From Lachnoclostridium sp. UBA5725 (GTDB lineage Bacteria > Bacillota > Clostridia > Lachnospirales > Lachnospiraceae): a stretch of DNA of 64,000 bases. Shown here one piece after another: positions 1-10,003 of the stretch (its first letter is position 1; the number at the start of each line of letters is the position of its first letter). A program made the translations under genes and the position numbers. Below the pieces are notes generated by a model, which was not told the DNA's origin, ran no database searches, and saw only the letters and a list, made by a program, of their open reading frames with translations. The DNA lies in assembly GCA_002419585.1 (NCBI GenBank), contig DIGJ01000010.1:116582-180581 (forward strand). The letters are read 5' to 3'.

Positions 1-1
1 G

Positions 2-604
2 CATGGTGTAGATGGTTCCGGAATGCATCTTTCTCTATCGCTATCAAAAGATGGAAAGAATATATTTACCAATGATAATGATTCAAAAAAGGTAAGCGAA
101 GATGCGTATCATTTTATGGCAGGAATAATGGAACACATCGAAGGAATTACCTTGATTACGAATCCTATTGTAAACTCTTATAAGAGATTGGTTCCAGGAT
201 ACGGCGCACCTGTAAATGTCACTTGTTCAACAACAGACCGAAGCGCCATTATACGCATGACTAGTATCGGTGGCTTTGGGACAAGAATGGAACTTCGTAC
301 ACCAGATGGTGCTTCGAATCCATATCTGGTATTGGCAGTATGCTTAGCAGCTGGATTAGATGGAATTAAAAATAAATTAAAACCTAGTGTTGAAATTGAT
401 GAGGATATTACGGAGGATAAGAAAAAACATCTTCCAACCACATTAGAAGACGCAGTAAAGTCATTTCGGAAAGATGCATTCGTGCAAGCTGTATTGGGAA
501 CTCATATTAGTGAAAAGTATATAGAAGCAAAACAGGCAGAATGGAATAAGTATTGTGAACAAGTAACCAAGTGGGAAGTTGATATGTATCTAAATCGCAT
601 ATAA
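2..604 (+). CDS. glnA: Glutamine synthetase, C-terminal part (truncated by window edge)
   Basis: The reading frame is open from base 2, so the gene begins upstream of the window and only the last ~200 residues are seen. The first residues (HGVDGSGMH) match the catalytic GS motif usually written NGxxGSGMHxH. Further on, R-P-G-Y/A-P-V and the SIGGFGTRMELRTPDGASNPY stretch is the glutamate/ATP site and arginine-rich segment of glutamine synthetase. The enzyme makes glutamine from glutamate, ammonia and ATP in the cytoplasm. The C-terminus is helical and lysine-rich. It lies 33 bp before an ANTAR regulator, which suggests nitrogen-linked control. The subtype (GSI-alpha or another) cannot be judged from this part. 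Confidence 0.93.
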   Translation, partial: HGVDGSGMHLSLSLSKDGKNIFTNDNDSKKVSEDAYHFMAGIMEHIEGITLITNPIVNSYKRLVPGYGAPVNVTCSTTDRSAIIRMTSIGGFGTRMELRTPDGASNPYLVLAVCLAAGLDGIKNKLKPSVEIDEDITEDKKKHLPTTLEDAVKSFRKDAFVQAVLGTHISEKYIEAKQAEWNKYCEQVTKWEVDMYLNRI

Positions 605-637
605 AAACCTTCATAAAATAAGTGGAGGTGAGCTGGC

Positions 638-1174
638 TTGTATAACGTAATTGTAGCGTTTCCTAAATTAGAGGACGCAAAAAGTATTAAGAATATACTA
701 ATACAAAATGGAATTTCGGTAAGTGCTGTCGTAACGAGCGCAGCTTCGGTAATTTCCACAGTAGAGGAATTGGATAGTGGTATTGTAGTATGCAGCTATC
801 GCTTTAAAGATATGTATTACAAAGAATTAAAAGAATATCTTCCAGAGGGATTCGAAATGTTGCTTCTAGCTTCCGCTACCAAGATGCAAGAAGTAGTAGG
901 AAGTGATGTAATTGCACTTCGCATGCCGTTTAAAACCTACGAGCTAATTAATACCATTGAAATGATGACGAAGGCATATCAAAGGAAACGCAAAAAACAA
1001 AAGCCAAAAGCACGTTCGGAGGAAGAAGAAAAAGTATTAGAAAAAGCAAAGGCACTGTTAATGGAACGAAATAACATGTCGGAAGTGGAAGCTCACCGTT
1101 ATATCCAAAAAACAAGTATGGATAACGGAACCAATATTGTAGAAACGGCAGAGATGATATTAAGTATAATGTAA
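638..1174 (+). CDS. ANTAR-domain response-regulator-like antiterminator
   Basis: This 178-residue protein has a receiver-like N-terminus (about 1-115) in which the usual acidic pocket is poor; it starts MYNVIVAFPKLEDAKSI. A basic linker (KRKKQKPKAR) and a C-terminal ANTAR helix bundle (about 130-178, MERNNMSEVEAHRYIQKTSM) follow. ANTAR proteins bind RNA and relieve termination, often in nitrogen metabolism, and the position directly after glutamine synthetase fits that. The start is TTG at 638 behind GGAGGTG. The phosphorylation site looks degenerate, so it may respond to a ligand or partner rather than to a kinase. The family is clear; the target RNA is not known. Confidence 0.85.
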   Translation: MYNVIVAFPKLEDAKSIKNILIQNGISVSAVVTSAASVISTVEELDSGIVVCSYRFKDMYYKELKEYLPEGFEMLLLASATKMQEVVGSDVIALRMPFKTYELINTIEMMTKAYQRKRKKQKPKARSEEEEKVLEKAKALLMERNNMSEVEAHRYIQKTSMDNGTNIVETAEMILSIM

Positions 1175-1193
1175 AATAAATGGAGGAAATACA

Positions 1194-2414
1194 ATGTTTA
1201 AAATTAATGACAATTATTTGAAATTACAGGGAAGCTATTTATTTGCAACGATTGCGAAGAAAGTTGCTGCATATCAGGAGGCAAATCCAGATAAAACCAT
1301 TATTCGACTAGGAATTGGTGACGTAACACAACCGATTGCTCCAGCCATCATTGATGCACTTCATGGCGCCGTAGATGATATGGGAAAACCAGAAACTTTT
1401 CACGGATATGCACCGGATTTGGGGTATGAATTTCTTCGAAATGCAATTGTTAAGGGAGATTATGAATCCAGGGGAGCAAATATTAGCGCAGATGAAATCT
1501 TTGTAAGTGATGGAGCAAAAAGCGACTGTAGTAATATTCAGGAAATTTTTAGTCTGGATAATAAAATAGCGGTTTGTGATCCTGTTTATCCGGTTTATGT
1601 TGATTCGAATGTTATGGCAGGAAGAACGGGGGAATACAATCTTGCTACTGAAAAGTGGAGTGAAGTAATTTACATGCCATGTACCATGGAAAATAATTTT
1701 GTACCTGAATTTCCAAAGGAAACACCAGATTTAATCTATCTATGCTATCCAAACAACCCTACCGGTTCTACATTGACCAAAACACAGTTACAAGCCTTTG
1801 TCGATTATGCAAATAAAGTAGGAGCTATTATCCTTTATGATGCAGCGTATGAAGCATATATTTCAGAAGAGGACGTGCCACATACCATTTATGAATGCGA
1901 GGGAGCAAGAACCTGTGCAATCGAATTTAAGAGTTTTTCTAAAAATGCAGGATTTACTGGCGTTCGTTTAGGCTATACGGTTGTACCAAAGGATCTAAAA
2001 TCTGGTGAAACCATGCTTCATTCCTTATGGGCGAGAAGACATGGTACTAAATTTAATGGAGCCCCTTATATCATTCAAAAAGCAGGGGAAGCAGTTTATT
2101 CCAAAGAAGGTAAAAAACAGCTAACCGAGCAGATTGCATATTACATGAACAATGCTAAGATTATAAAAAATGGATTAAAAGAAGCTGGATATCGTGTTAG
2201 TGGAGGTGTGAATGCTCCTTATGTTTGGCTTAAGACACCAGAGAATATGACTTCATGGGAATTTTTTGATTATTTACTCGATAAAGCAAATGTAGTTGGA
2301 ACACCAGGTTCTGGATTTGGACCAAGCGGAGAAGGATACTTTAGGCTGACTGGTTTTGGAACTTATGAAAATACGGTGAAAGCGATTGAAAGAATAAAAA
2401 ATATCAAGAAATAA
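1194..2414 (+). CDS. dapL: LL-diaminopimelate aminotransferase
   Basis: A 406-residue fold-type I aminotransferase of the length expected for DapL. It converts tetrahydrodipicolinate to LL-diaminopimelate using glutamate, a one-step route to lysine and peptidoglycan precursors. Family signatures are the N-terminal NDNYLKLQGSYLF segment, LGIGDVTQPI, the CYPNNPTG loop and the PLP lysine in SFSKNAGFTG near residue 249. GGAGG lies 7 bp before the ATG. It is 19 bp after the ANTAR gene and 23 bp before the histidine kinase, so it is probably co-transcribed with them. Confidence 0.95.
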   Translation: MFKINDNYLKLQGSYLFATIAKKVAAYQEANPDKTIIRLGIGDVTQPIAPAIIDALHGAVDDMGKPETFHGYAPDLGYEFLRNAIVKGDYESRGANISADEIFVSDGAKSDCSNIQEIFSLDNKIAVCDPVYPVYVDSNVMAGRTGEYNLATEKWSEVIYMPCTMENNFVPEFPKETPDLIYLCYPNNPTGSTLTKTQLQAFVDYANKVGAIILYDAAYEAYISEEDVPHTIYECEGARTCAIEFKSFSKNAGFTGVRLGYTVVPKDLKSGETMLHSLWARRHGTKFNGAPYIIQKAGEAVYSKEGKKQLTEQIAYYMNNAKIIKNGLKEAGYRVSGGVNAPYVWLKTPENMTSWEFFDYLLDKANVVGTPGSGFGPSGEGYFRLTGFGTYENTVKAIERIKNIKK

Positions 2415-2437
2415 TAAAACTAAAGATTGGAGAAATC

Positions 2438-5400
2438 ATGTTAGGGCAAATACCGTTCAATATTGAGTTTGAATTAGCAGCCATTGTTATATTTATCATT
2501 ACAATGTTTTATACGTATTCGGGAAAAAATCTTCCTAATTTAGTAAACCGGATCTATAAGATAATGCTTAGTGTGGCTTTTGCTACAACGATTCTTGATT
2601 TGTTTACGGTATTTTCCATTTGGAATAGTCACATCATTCCAGTGGAAGTCAACTATATGTTGAACTATTGCTACTTGTTTTTACAAAATATGATGACTCC
2701 AATTTTATTTTTATATATTTATCTGCTGACAGAAGAAAAAGAGAGAGACTGGTCATTTTATACCTATTTTATACCAATGCTTGTTATTATCATGAGCTTT
2801 TTTGTTACGCCGATGACCGGTTTTATCTTCTATTTCGATGAATCCATGAACTATCACAGGGGACCTGGTATGAAGGTACTGTATATTTGTGCTTTCATTT
2901 ATCTCCTATTATCATTGATCGTTACCATTAAAAATCGTAAGAATTTAAACAAAGGGCAACGATGTGCAATTGGTTTAATTGTTACAATAACGATAGCAGC
3001 ACTTATCATCCAGTCGATTTGGAGACATATCTTACTGGGGGGATTTGTGACCGCAATTTCCAGCCTTATTATTTATATATCACTGCAAAATCCGGAGGAA
3101 CAGATTGATTATACAACGGGGATATTCAATCAAACCGCTGCAATTACAATGTTAAGTGATTATTTTAAGCAAAATCAACCCTTTTTTATGGTGGTTTTGG
3201 CAATTGATCAATTTCGCTACATTAATGAAACATATGGTTTTCAGATGGGAGACAGTTTACTTCGTAACATCTCAAAATACTTAACGGGTATTGTTCCAAA
3301 TTGTGCATACCGCTTGGATGGGGATAACATTGCAATTATTTTTGAACCAGAATTGATTTCTTTAGAAACCGTAATCGAGGAAATTCGAAGAAGATTTAAA
3401 AGAGAATGGTCCATTGGGGACGATAATGTAAGACTTTCAACTTGTATTTGTTGTATTTCCTGTCCGCAGGATGCGCAAACAGTTACTGAAATATTAGATA
3501 CGATAAATAATTCCATTATGGATGCCAAAGAAATTGGTAGTGGAACCATAATTTATGCAAGCGAACATATAGAAAATCGTGAGAAAAAAATAGGTGAATT
3601 AGAGGAGCAGAAAAGTCTGCTTGAAAATATCACAAAAGAGGCAGAAGCAGCCAGAGTTGAAGCGGAACGTGCGGATCGAACAAAGAGTATTTTCCTTGCA
3701 AACATGTCCCACGAGATACGTACACCGATGAATGCTATTTTGGGAATGACGGAGCTAGTACTTCGTGATGAAGTATCCAATCAGGTAAGAGAAAATGTAG
3801 AAAATATTAAGAGTGCAGGGGAATCCTTGCTTACTATTATTAATGATATACTAGATATTTCAAAGATCGAATCAGGTAAACTTGAAATTGTAAATGATCG
3901 TTATTTTCTGTCTTCCATTATTCATGATATAACAAATATGATATGTTCTCGCATGAGAGATAAGAAAATAGAATTTCTACTTGAAGTGGATCATAATCTT
4001 CCAAATGAACTCATGGGGGATGAATTGAGAATTCGCCAGATTTTATTGAATCTGTTAACCAACGCTGTAAAATTCACCAATAAAGGACACGTACGCCTTA
4101 GTATTCAAGGAGACATCGAAGAAGAATATGTAAATTTACACATAGCAGTTGAGGATACTGGGTTTGGGATAAAGAAAGACGATTTAGGACATCTGTTTGA
4201 GAGTTTTGTTCGTTTTGATGGTGTTAAAACGAGACAAATTGAGGGGACAGGTTTAGGACTTTCCATTTGCAAACAGTTGCTTGACTTGATGGAAGGTGAA
4301 ATATTTTTAAATAGCGAATATGAAAAGGGGAGCACCTTTTATATCAATCTAAAACAGAAGATTTTTAGCAAACATCCAATGATCGAGGTGGTAGGAAAGG
4401 AACTTATAAAACCTTTGGTTATATTACAGGAGGAATCGGACACTCAAATGTTGCAGGTACTAAAAAATCTGGGAGTTAATGCAACCTTTGAAATAGAAGC
4501 AGAATCCGTATGGACGGTTTTACAAGATGTGAAGTTTAGTCATGTTTTTATGCCATATTCAATTTATCAAAAGAAAAAAGAGTTAGTCAATGAGCTATCG
4601 CTTAATACAAAAGTGATTGTAATTACAGAATTTGGTCAATATCTGGAATCAGTAGGATATTTATCCTCCATTCAAAAACCGGTGTATTGTCAGAATGTAG
4701 GAGATGCTATAAATGGAGTCTTGCATACAAAGGTAAAGAAGGAACTGCATGATACCTTCATTGCACCGGAGGCAAAGGTACTAATTGTGGATGATAATGC
4801 GGTCAATTTAAAGGTGGCAGAAGGCCTGTTAAAGCCATACAAAATGCAGATTACCAAAGCTCTAAATGGAGAAGAATGTCTTGAATTAGTCAAACAAAAC
4901 CAATATGATTTAATCTTTTTGGATCATATGATGCCAGTAATGGATGGTGTGGAAACACTTACCAAGATTCGTGCTATGGATGGAGATTATTATAAAAACG
5001 TAACCATGATTGCTCTTACTGCGAATGCAATCCGAGGCATTCGTGAGATGTTTATCGAAAGTGGTTTTAATGATTATATTTCAAAACCAATGGATATCGG
5101 ACGTCTCGATGAAGTGCTTCGAGAACACCTGCCCGCTCGTTTGATAAAAAAAGATGAAGAAACCAGAAAGAACAAGCAAGAAGTGTTTCCCTATAAGATT
5201 CCCAATGTGGATACACAACTTGGTGTTTCACAATGCTTTGGATCAGTGGAACTGTACTTTGAATTACTCCGAACCATCATGTTAGAGGGAAAAATAAAGC
5301 ACCGCATTATGAAAGAATATATTGCAACAGATAATATAAAAAGCTATATGATTGAGGCGCATGCGCTAAAGAGTGTAGCGGCCAGTGTTGGTGCCAATGA

Positions 5401-5776
5401 ATTATCAAAATTAGCAAAGAAGCATGAAGAAGAAGCAAAAAATGAGAACTATATTTTTATTCAGACAAGAGGAAATGATCTTCTGGATATGTACAAACAG
5501 TTTTTGGGTTCAGTAGAGGCTGTACTTTTACTAAAAGATGGGGAAAAAGCAGTGGAAGAAGATAATCGAAATAGGGATTTAGTGGATATCGAAGAAACGT
5601 TAAAGGATATTTGTGGATTAATTGCCGATTATGAAGATGAACTAGCAATTGATAAACTTGAAATGTTAAAAAAGGTTACGCTTACTCCAAAGTTAAGTGA
5701 AAAAGTGATAAATGCATTGGATGAACTAAAAATGCTGAACTATAGTTTGGCGCTGAAGATTTTGAGTGAAGAATAG
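2438..5776 (+). CDS. Multi-domain hybrid sensor histidine kinase (7TM, degenerate GGDEF, HisKA, HATPase, REC, HPt)
   Basis: A 1112-residue membrane kinase. Residues 1-215 hold about seven hydrophobic segments. Residues 235-370 form a GGDEF-like fold in which the signature reads DGDNI near 291, so diguanylate cyclase activity is unlikely. A coiled coil (375-410) leads to HisKA with the phospho-His motif MSHEIRTPMNAI near 425. HATPase_c follows, with an N box near 530-545, DTGFGI and GTGLGLSI. A degenerate receiver-like stretch comes next, then a full receiver (VLIVDDN, phospho-Asp in FLDHMMP near 827). A C-terminal HPt domain has its His in EAHALKS near 975. All relay modules are therefore in one chain. 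No output regulator is adjacent and the ligand is unknown. Confidence 0.88.
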   Translation: MLGQIPFNIEFELAAIVIFIITMFYTYSGKNLPNLVNRIYKIMLSVAFATTILDLFTVFSIWNSHIIPVEVNYMLNYCYLFLQNMMTPILFLYIYLLTEEKERDWSFYTYFIPMLVIIMSFFVTPMTGFIFYFDESMNYHRGPGMKVLYICAFIYLLLSLIVTIKNRKNLNKGQRCAIGLIVTITIAALIIQSIWRHILLGGFVTAISSLIIYISLQNPEEQIDYTTGIFNQTAAITMLSDYFKQNQPFFMVVLAIDQFRYINETYGFQMGDSLLRNISKYLTGIVPNCAYRLDGDNIAIIFEPELISLETVIEEIRRRFKREWSIGDDNVRLSTCICCISCPQDAQTVTEILDTINNSIMDAKEIGSGTIIYASEHIENREKKIGELEEQKSLLENITKEAEAARVEAERADRTKSIFLANMSHEIRTPMNAILGMTELVLRDEVSNQVRENVENIKSAGESLLTIINDILDISKIESGKLEIVNDRYFLSSIIHDITNMICSRMRDKKIEFLLEVDHNLPNELMGDELRIRQILLNLLTNAVKFTNKGHVRLSIQGDIEEEYVNLHIAVEDTGFGIKKDDLGHLFESFVRFDGVKTRQIEGTGLGLSICKQLLDLMEGEIFLNSEYEKGSTFYINLKQKIFSKHPMIEVVGKELIKPLVILQEESDTQMLQVLKNLGVNATFEIEAESVWTVLQDVKFSHVFMPYSIYQKKKELVNELSLNTKVIVITEFGQYLESVGYLSSIQKPVYCQNVGDAINGVLHTKVKKELHDTFIAPEAKVLIVDDNAVNLKVAEGLLKPYKMQITKALNGEECLELVKQNQYDLIFLDHMMPVMDGVETLTKIRAMDGDYYKNVTMIALTANAIRGIREMFIESGFNDYISKPMDIGRLDEVLREHLPARLIKKDEETRKNKQEVFPYKIPNVDTQLGVSQCFGSVELYFELLRTIMLEGKIKHRIMKEYIATDNIKSYMIEAHALKSVAASVGANELSKLAKKHEEEAKNENYIFIQTRGNDLLDMYKQFLGSVEAVLLLKDGEKAVEEDNRNRDLVDIEETLKDICGLIADYEDELAIDKLEMLKKVTLTPKLSEKVINALDELKMLNYSLALKILSEE

Positions 5777-5787
5777 AGGATAAATGT

Positions 5788-8241
5788 ATGACTAGACAGG
5801 AATGGATGAACAAAATACAAAAACAAGTAATCCTATTAGATGGGGCAACGGGATCGAATCTTATGATAAAAGGGATGCCAATGGGAGTATGCCCTGAAAA
5901 ATGGATATTGGAACACCAGGAAGTATTGCAACAACTCCAAATGGATTTTATCGAAGCTGGTTCCGATATCATTTTTGCACCAACCTTTACCTGTAATCGG
6001 ATTAAGCTTTCGGAGTACGGACTTGAGAGCGAAGTAAAAAAGATGAATCAAAGCCTGGTAAGTATTTCAAAGCAGGCAATTGAAAACATGAAAAGCCAAG
6101 GAATGGATCGGGACGTCTACGTAGCTGGTAATATTACAATGACAGGAAAGCAGTTATATCCGATCGGGAATCTCGAGTTTGAAGAACTGGTTTTGGTATA
6201 CAAAGAACAGGTGGAGGCACTTGTTCTTGCAGGAGTCGATTTGTTTGCGATTGAGACGATGATGAGTTTACAAGAATGCAGAGCAGCAGTTCTTGCAATA
6301 AAGGAGTCCTGTGATCTTCCAATTATGGTGACTTTGACTTTTCAGGAGGACTTACGCACGCTTTATGGTACGGACCCTATTACTGCGGCAGTTGTAATGG
6401 AAGCGATGGGGGTAGATGCAGTGGGTGTGAATTGTTCCACTGGTCCAGAAAAGATGAGTGATGTCCTAAGACTCATGAAAGAATATACCAATATTCCCCT
6501 AATTGCGAAACCAAATGCAGGGCTTCCGAAGCTCATTGATGGGAAGACCGTGTACGATATGGAGGAGGTCAGCTTTGCAAAAGAGACAGTCAAACTAATT
6601 GAAGCTGGTGCATCTATTTTGGGAGGATGCTGCGGAACGACACCAAAGCATATTGCCTGCTTAAAAGAAGAAATAGAGAAAGTAACTGTACCGAAATGGG
6701 ATGTAAAAAAACGAAGACTACTAACAACAGAACGAAACACGATAGAAATTGATTTAGAGGGTAAGTTTCTCGTAGTAGGTGAGCGGATTAATCCAACTGG
6801 AAAGAAAGTACTTCAAGCACAATTACGGGAAGGAAATCTGGATATGGTTATAACGATGGCAGAAGAACAGGAAGAACAGGGTGCCTCGATTCTGGACATC
6901 AATATGGGGATGAACGGAATCGACGAAGACGATATGATGCAAAAAGTAATTTACGAGGTACTGAAGGTTTCAAGTCTTCCACTTTGTATTGATTCCAGCC
7001 ACATCTGTGTTATCGAGCATGCCCTACGCATTTATCCAGGCCGAGCATTAATTAATTCCATCAGCCTTGAAAAAGAAAAATTTGAAAAATTGATTCCGAT
7101 TGCCAAAAAGTACGGAGCAATGTTTATCTTATTGCCGCTTTCCGATGCCGGATTACCAAATAATCTGGAAGAAAAGAAAGAGATTATTCATAAGATTATA
7201 GAGCGTGCCTATAGCCTTGGATTAACGAAAGAGGATATTATTGTCGATGGTCTGGTCACTACAATCGGTGCAAATAAGCTGGCAGCAATTGAGACATTAG
7301 AAACAATACGTTATTGCAAAAACGAACTATCGTTAGCAACCATTTGTGGTTTGTCCAATATTTCGTTTGGCTTACCAGAGCGTATCTTTGTAAATAGCAC
7401 ATTTTTGTCTTTTGCGATTAAAGAAGGACTTACGATGGCTATTGCAAATCCATCGCAGGATCTGCTTATGAATGTTGCGTTTGCTTCGGATCTACTTCTT
7501 AACAAAGAAGAAGCCTCCAATCGCTACATTGACCGAGTATCCAAGCATCCGCTTACTCTGACTGCGAATGTGACCGAAAAGGAAAAACCAGTTAAAAAAG
7601 AAGATAACACACCTGACCGACATCCGATTTATCTGGATGTATTAAAGGGAAATAGCCGTGTGATTCTAAATGATGTGAAAGCAGCACTGGAAGCTGGGGA
7701 AAAACCTTCGGATATTGTGGACAAGATGTTAATCCCTGCAATCAATGAAACAGGGGAATTGTTTGATCAACAGATCTACTTTTTGCCGCAACTAATCAGC
7801 AGTGCAGAAGCTATGAAAAAGGCAATTGATTATTTGGAACCTTTGCTAAATCAGGAGGGTAAAAACAAATCACTTGGAACGGTTGTAATGGCGACCGTAG
7901 CTGGTGATATTCATGATATTGGTAAGAATTTGGTGGTATTAATGCTAAAAAATTATGGGTTTGATGTTATTGATTTGGGAAAAGATGTCCCAGCGGAAGA
8001 AATCATTCGAGTTGCAAAAGAAAGCAATGCGGATGTGATAGGATTGTCTGCGCTTATGACGACTACCATGATGGAAATGAAGCACGTAGTAGAACTTGTG
8101 AGAAAAGAAAATTTGAAATCGCTGATTGTGATTGGTGGTGCTGTAATTACACAAAGTTATGCGGATGAAATTGGAGCAGACGGCTACTCAAAAGATGCGA
8201 AAGAAGCCGTGCTGCTCGTCAAACGATTACTCAGTATATAA
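5788..8241 (+). CDS. metH: Cobalamin-dependent methionine synthase lacking the reactivation domain
   Basis: An 817-residue protein with three MetH modules. The homocysteine-binding barrel (about 10-290) has zinc ligands in GVNCSTGP and GGCCGTTPKH. The pterin-binding methyltetrahydrofolate domain (about 320-590) includes VGERINPTG. The B12 module has a helical cap and the DxHxxG motif (DIHDIGKN, His near 709) plus a late GGA motif. It transfers methyl from methyl-THF to homocysteine through cobalamin. The S-adenosylmethionine-binding reactivation domain of the E. coli enzyme (over 1200 residues) is absent. A separate activator encoded elsewhere is expected. The start has GAGGA upstream, 11 bp after the kinase stop. 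Confidence 0.93.
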   Translation: MTRQEWMNKIQKQVILLDGATGSNLMIKGMPMGVCPEKWILEHQEVLQQLQMDFIEAGSDIIFAPTFTCNRIKLSEYGLESEVKKMNQSLVSISKQAIENMKSQGMDRDVYVAGNITMTGKQLYPIGNLEFEELVLVYKEQVEALVLAGVDLFAIETMMSLQECRAAVLAIKESCDLPIMVTLTFQEDLRTLYGTDPITAAVVMEAMGVDAVGVNCSTGPEKMSDVLRLMKEYTNIPLIAKPNAGLPKLIDGKTVYDMEEVSFAKETVKLIEAGASILGGCCGTTPKHIACLKEEIEKVTVPKWDVKKRRLLTTERNTIEIDLEGKFLVVGERINPTGKKVLQAQLREGNLDMVITMAEEQEEQGASILDINMGMNGIDEDDMMQKVIYEVLKVSSLPLCIDSSHICVIEHALRIYPGRALINSISLEKEKFEKLIPIAKKYGAMFILLPLSDAGLPNNLEEKKEIIHKIIERAYSLGLTKEDIIVDGLVTTIGANKLAAIETLETIRYCKNELSLATICGLSNISFGLPERIFVNSTFLSFAIKEGLTMAIANPSQDLLMNVAFASDLLLNKEEASNRYIDRVSKHPLTLTANVTEKEKPVKKEDNTPDRHPIYLDVLKGNSRVILNDVKAALEAGEKPSDIVDKMLIPAINETGELFDQQIYFLPQLISSAEAMKKAIDYLEPLLNQEGKNKSLGTVVMATVAGDIHDIGKNLVVLMLKNYGFDVIDLGKDVPAEEIIRVAKESNADVIGLSALMTTTMMEMKHVVELVRKENLKSLIVIGGAVITQSYADEIGADGYSKDAKEAVLLVKRLLSI

Positions 8242-8259
8242 ATCGGTATAGAATAAAAA

Positions 8260-9024
8260 TTAGATTGGCTCGGTTTTCACAAATTTACGTTTTAAAAATA
8301 AAAACCCTTTTTTAAACCAATTTTGAGACTCCATAAACATAACATTTAATTCTTTATAGGAAAGCTGCTTGGTCTCTATAAAAATATCAAGCATTCGCTC
8401 CGCCAGGAATCCAAATACTCTTGATTCATAGACGGAGTAGTCCGAAATATCCAACTTTTTTTCGATTTCGAAGAGAATAGCAAAGAGCCATTCACAATAT
8501 TCATCAAAATAATCTTTTCGCATGATAAACATATTAAACATATGTGCAGCTGTTCGATTCATAACAGTATCATAGGCAGCTGCATATTTTTTATAGTCTT
8601 TTTTGATGATGTCACCAAGCATATCAATGCCTTCTTTGTGATGGGCATGTATGTAGTGTGAGTAATTGGTTTCAACAAAGTAATTTCTTTTTTTCGGAAG
8701 AATAATATCGGTTTCCTTTAAGAGATTTTCTAGCTCTTTACTACTAAGAATACTTGAAAATTTATCTCCCTTTTTACGAAATGTAAAATGCCGACGGTAA
8801 TGAACAAGACCGATATAGTCAGCCTCCAGATTTTTATATGCCCAGTAAATACCTGTTAATTCACAAAAAGTTGAGTTCTTCGTAGAGATATTATCTCCGG
8901 TATTATCACCGATATAACCAAGTTCGAGGTTTTTACCTTCTTTTCCAACATGAATCGGAAGATAAATTTCGTCCGTTGGCATACGATATTCTTTATGAGC
9001 AGCAACTAATATTTTTACATTCAT
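8260..9024 (-). CDS. DUF4422 family protein, probable surface-polysaccharide glycosyltransferase
   Basis: This 254-residue protein (start chosen at ATG 9024, VKILVAAHKEY, rather than the TTG at 9045) shows DUF4422 hallmarks: an opening beta-strand ending in AAHKEY, a D-N-I-S-T-K-N segment, E-L-T-G-I-Y-W-A-Y-K, and GLVHYRRHF. DUF4422 proteins occur in capsule and cell-wall polysaccharide loci and are viewed as glycosyltransferases. It is convergent with metH and divergent from licD, with 127 bp between the two starts. With LicD and the LCP protein it forms a small envelope-polymer group. Donor and acceptor sugars cannot be inferred. Confidence 0.8.
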   Translation of the reverse strand: MNVKILVAAHKEYRMPTDEIYLPIHVGKEGKNLELGYIGDNTGDNISTKNSTFCELTGIYWAYKNLEADYIGLVHYRRHFTFRKKGDKFSSILSSKELENLLKETDIILPKKRNYFVETNYSHYIHAHHKEGIDMLGDIIKKDYKKYAAAYDTVMNRTAAHMFNMFIMRKDYFDEYCEWLFAILFEIEKKLDISDYSVYESRVFGFLAERMLDIFIETKQLSYKELNVMFMESQNWFKKGFLFLKRKFVKTEPI

Positions 9025-9065
9025 TTCATTTTGTCCCACTTTCAAAAAATAATTGTTCTTTTATC

Positions 9066-9094
9066 TTGCAAAAGATAAGTTAGTATTTTAGAAT
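9066..9094 (+). promoter_or_regulatory. Sigma-A-type promoter for licD
   Basis: TTGCAA at 9066, a 17-bp spacer and TAGAAT at 9089. It lies 58 bp upstream of the licD ATG in the divergent intergenic region. A small TTATCTT/AAAGATAA palindrome overlaps the -35. Confidence 0.55.
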
Positions 9095-9151
9095 TATAGC
9101 AATAATGTACAAAAAAAGCAATGGAACCCAAACCCTTTAAGGAGAACAGAC

Positions 9152-10003
9152 ATGGATATAGATAAGAAGCAGTTAAGCCCGCTTCATGAATATGAAAGAG
9201 ACGCATTGGAACAGTTTATCAATGTATGCGCAAAAAATAAATTAGAGTATTATGTGATTGGAGGAACTTTACTTGGTGCAGTAAGGCATCATGGATTTAT
9301 TCCTTGGGATGATGATATCGATGTAGCGATGCCAAGGGATTCTTATGAGAAATTTATAAAGATTTTTTCAAAGTATCTGCCGGATTACTTAGTGGTGGAA
9401 TCTCCATATAATAAGCCGGATTATCGTAGCTATTTTGGAAAGATAAGAAATGTAAATGTCGATATCTATGACAATTTGCAGGATAATACACAGAAAAAAC
9501 GATTGGGATATATGATTGATATTATACCTCTTGATGGTACACCAAATAATGCATTGCTTCGAAAAATATATGGATATAAGGTTTTAATGTATCGTTTCCT
9601 TTGTGGAGCAGCGAATGTTTCAACTGGTATTTTAGCGACAAGACCAAAAAAAGAAAAAATAGTATTACACATATGCAAATCATTACGACTTTACAAAATA
9701 CTGGATGCACATAAAATTTACAAAAAGATGGATCGACTTTTTTCAAGACAGGAATTTCGAAAATCAACTTATTCAGGCACTGTAATGGGTGCGTATAATT
9801 TAAAAGAAATCGTGCCAACAAACTATTGGGGGTCATATAGAGAGGCTTCCATTTTGGACTTTGAAGGATTGAAAGTAAAAGGACCAAAGATGGTCGATGA
9901 GTATTTGACACATATGTACGGAAATTATATGGAGCTTCCACCAGAAAGTGAAAGAAGAATTCATTTTCAGGGAAACTTAGTCGAAAGAAAAGAGGAAGAA
10001 TAA
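9152..10003 (+). CDS. LicD family phosphotransferase
   Basis: A 283-residue protein with the LicD nucleotidyltransferase-fold signature: YYVIGGTLLGAVRHHGFIPWDDDIDVA near residues 35-60. This gives the GT/S motif and the DDDID metal site. LicD proteins attach phosphocholine or other phospho-substituents to teichoic acids and surface glycans. The start has AAGGAGAA upstream. It abuts the LCP-family gene (stop at 10003, next start 10004), so the two are translationally coupled. The substituent is unknown; no choline uptake or kinase genes are visible nearby. Confidence 0.88.
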   Translation: MDIDKKQLSPLHEYERDALEQFINVCAKNKLEYYVIGGTLLGAVRHHGFIPWDDDIDVAMPRDSYEKFIKIFSKYLPDYLVVESPYNKPDYRSYFGKIRNVNVDIYDNLQDNTQKKRLGYMIDIIPLDGTPNNALLRKIYGYKVLMYRFLCGAANVSTGILATRPKKEKIVLHICKSLRLYKILDAHKIYKKMDRLFSRQEFRKSTYSGTVMGAYNLKEIVPTNYWGSYREASILDFEGLKVKGPKMVDEYLTHMYGNYMELPPESERRIHFQGNLVERKEEE

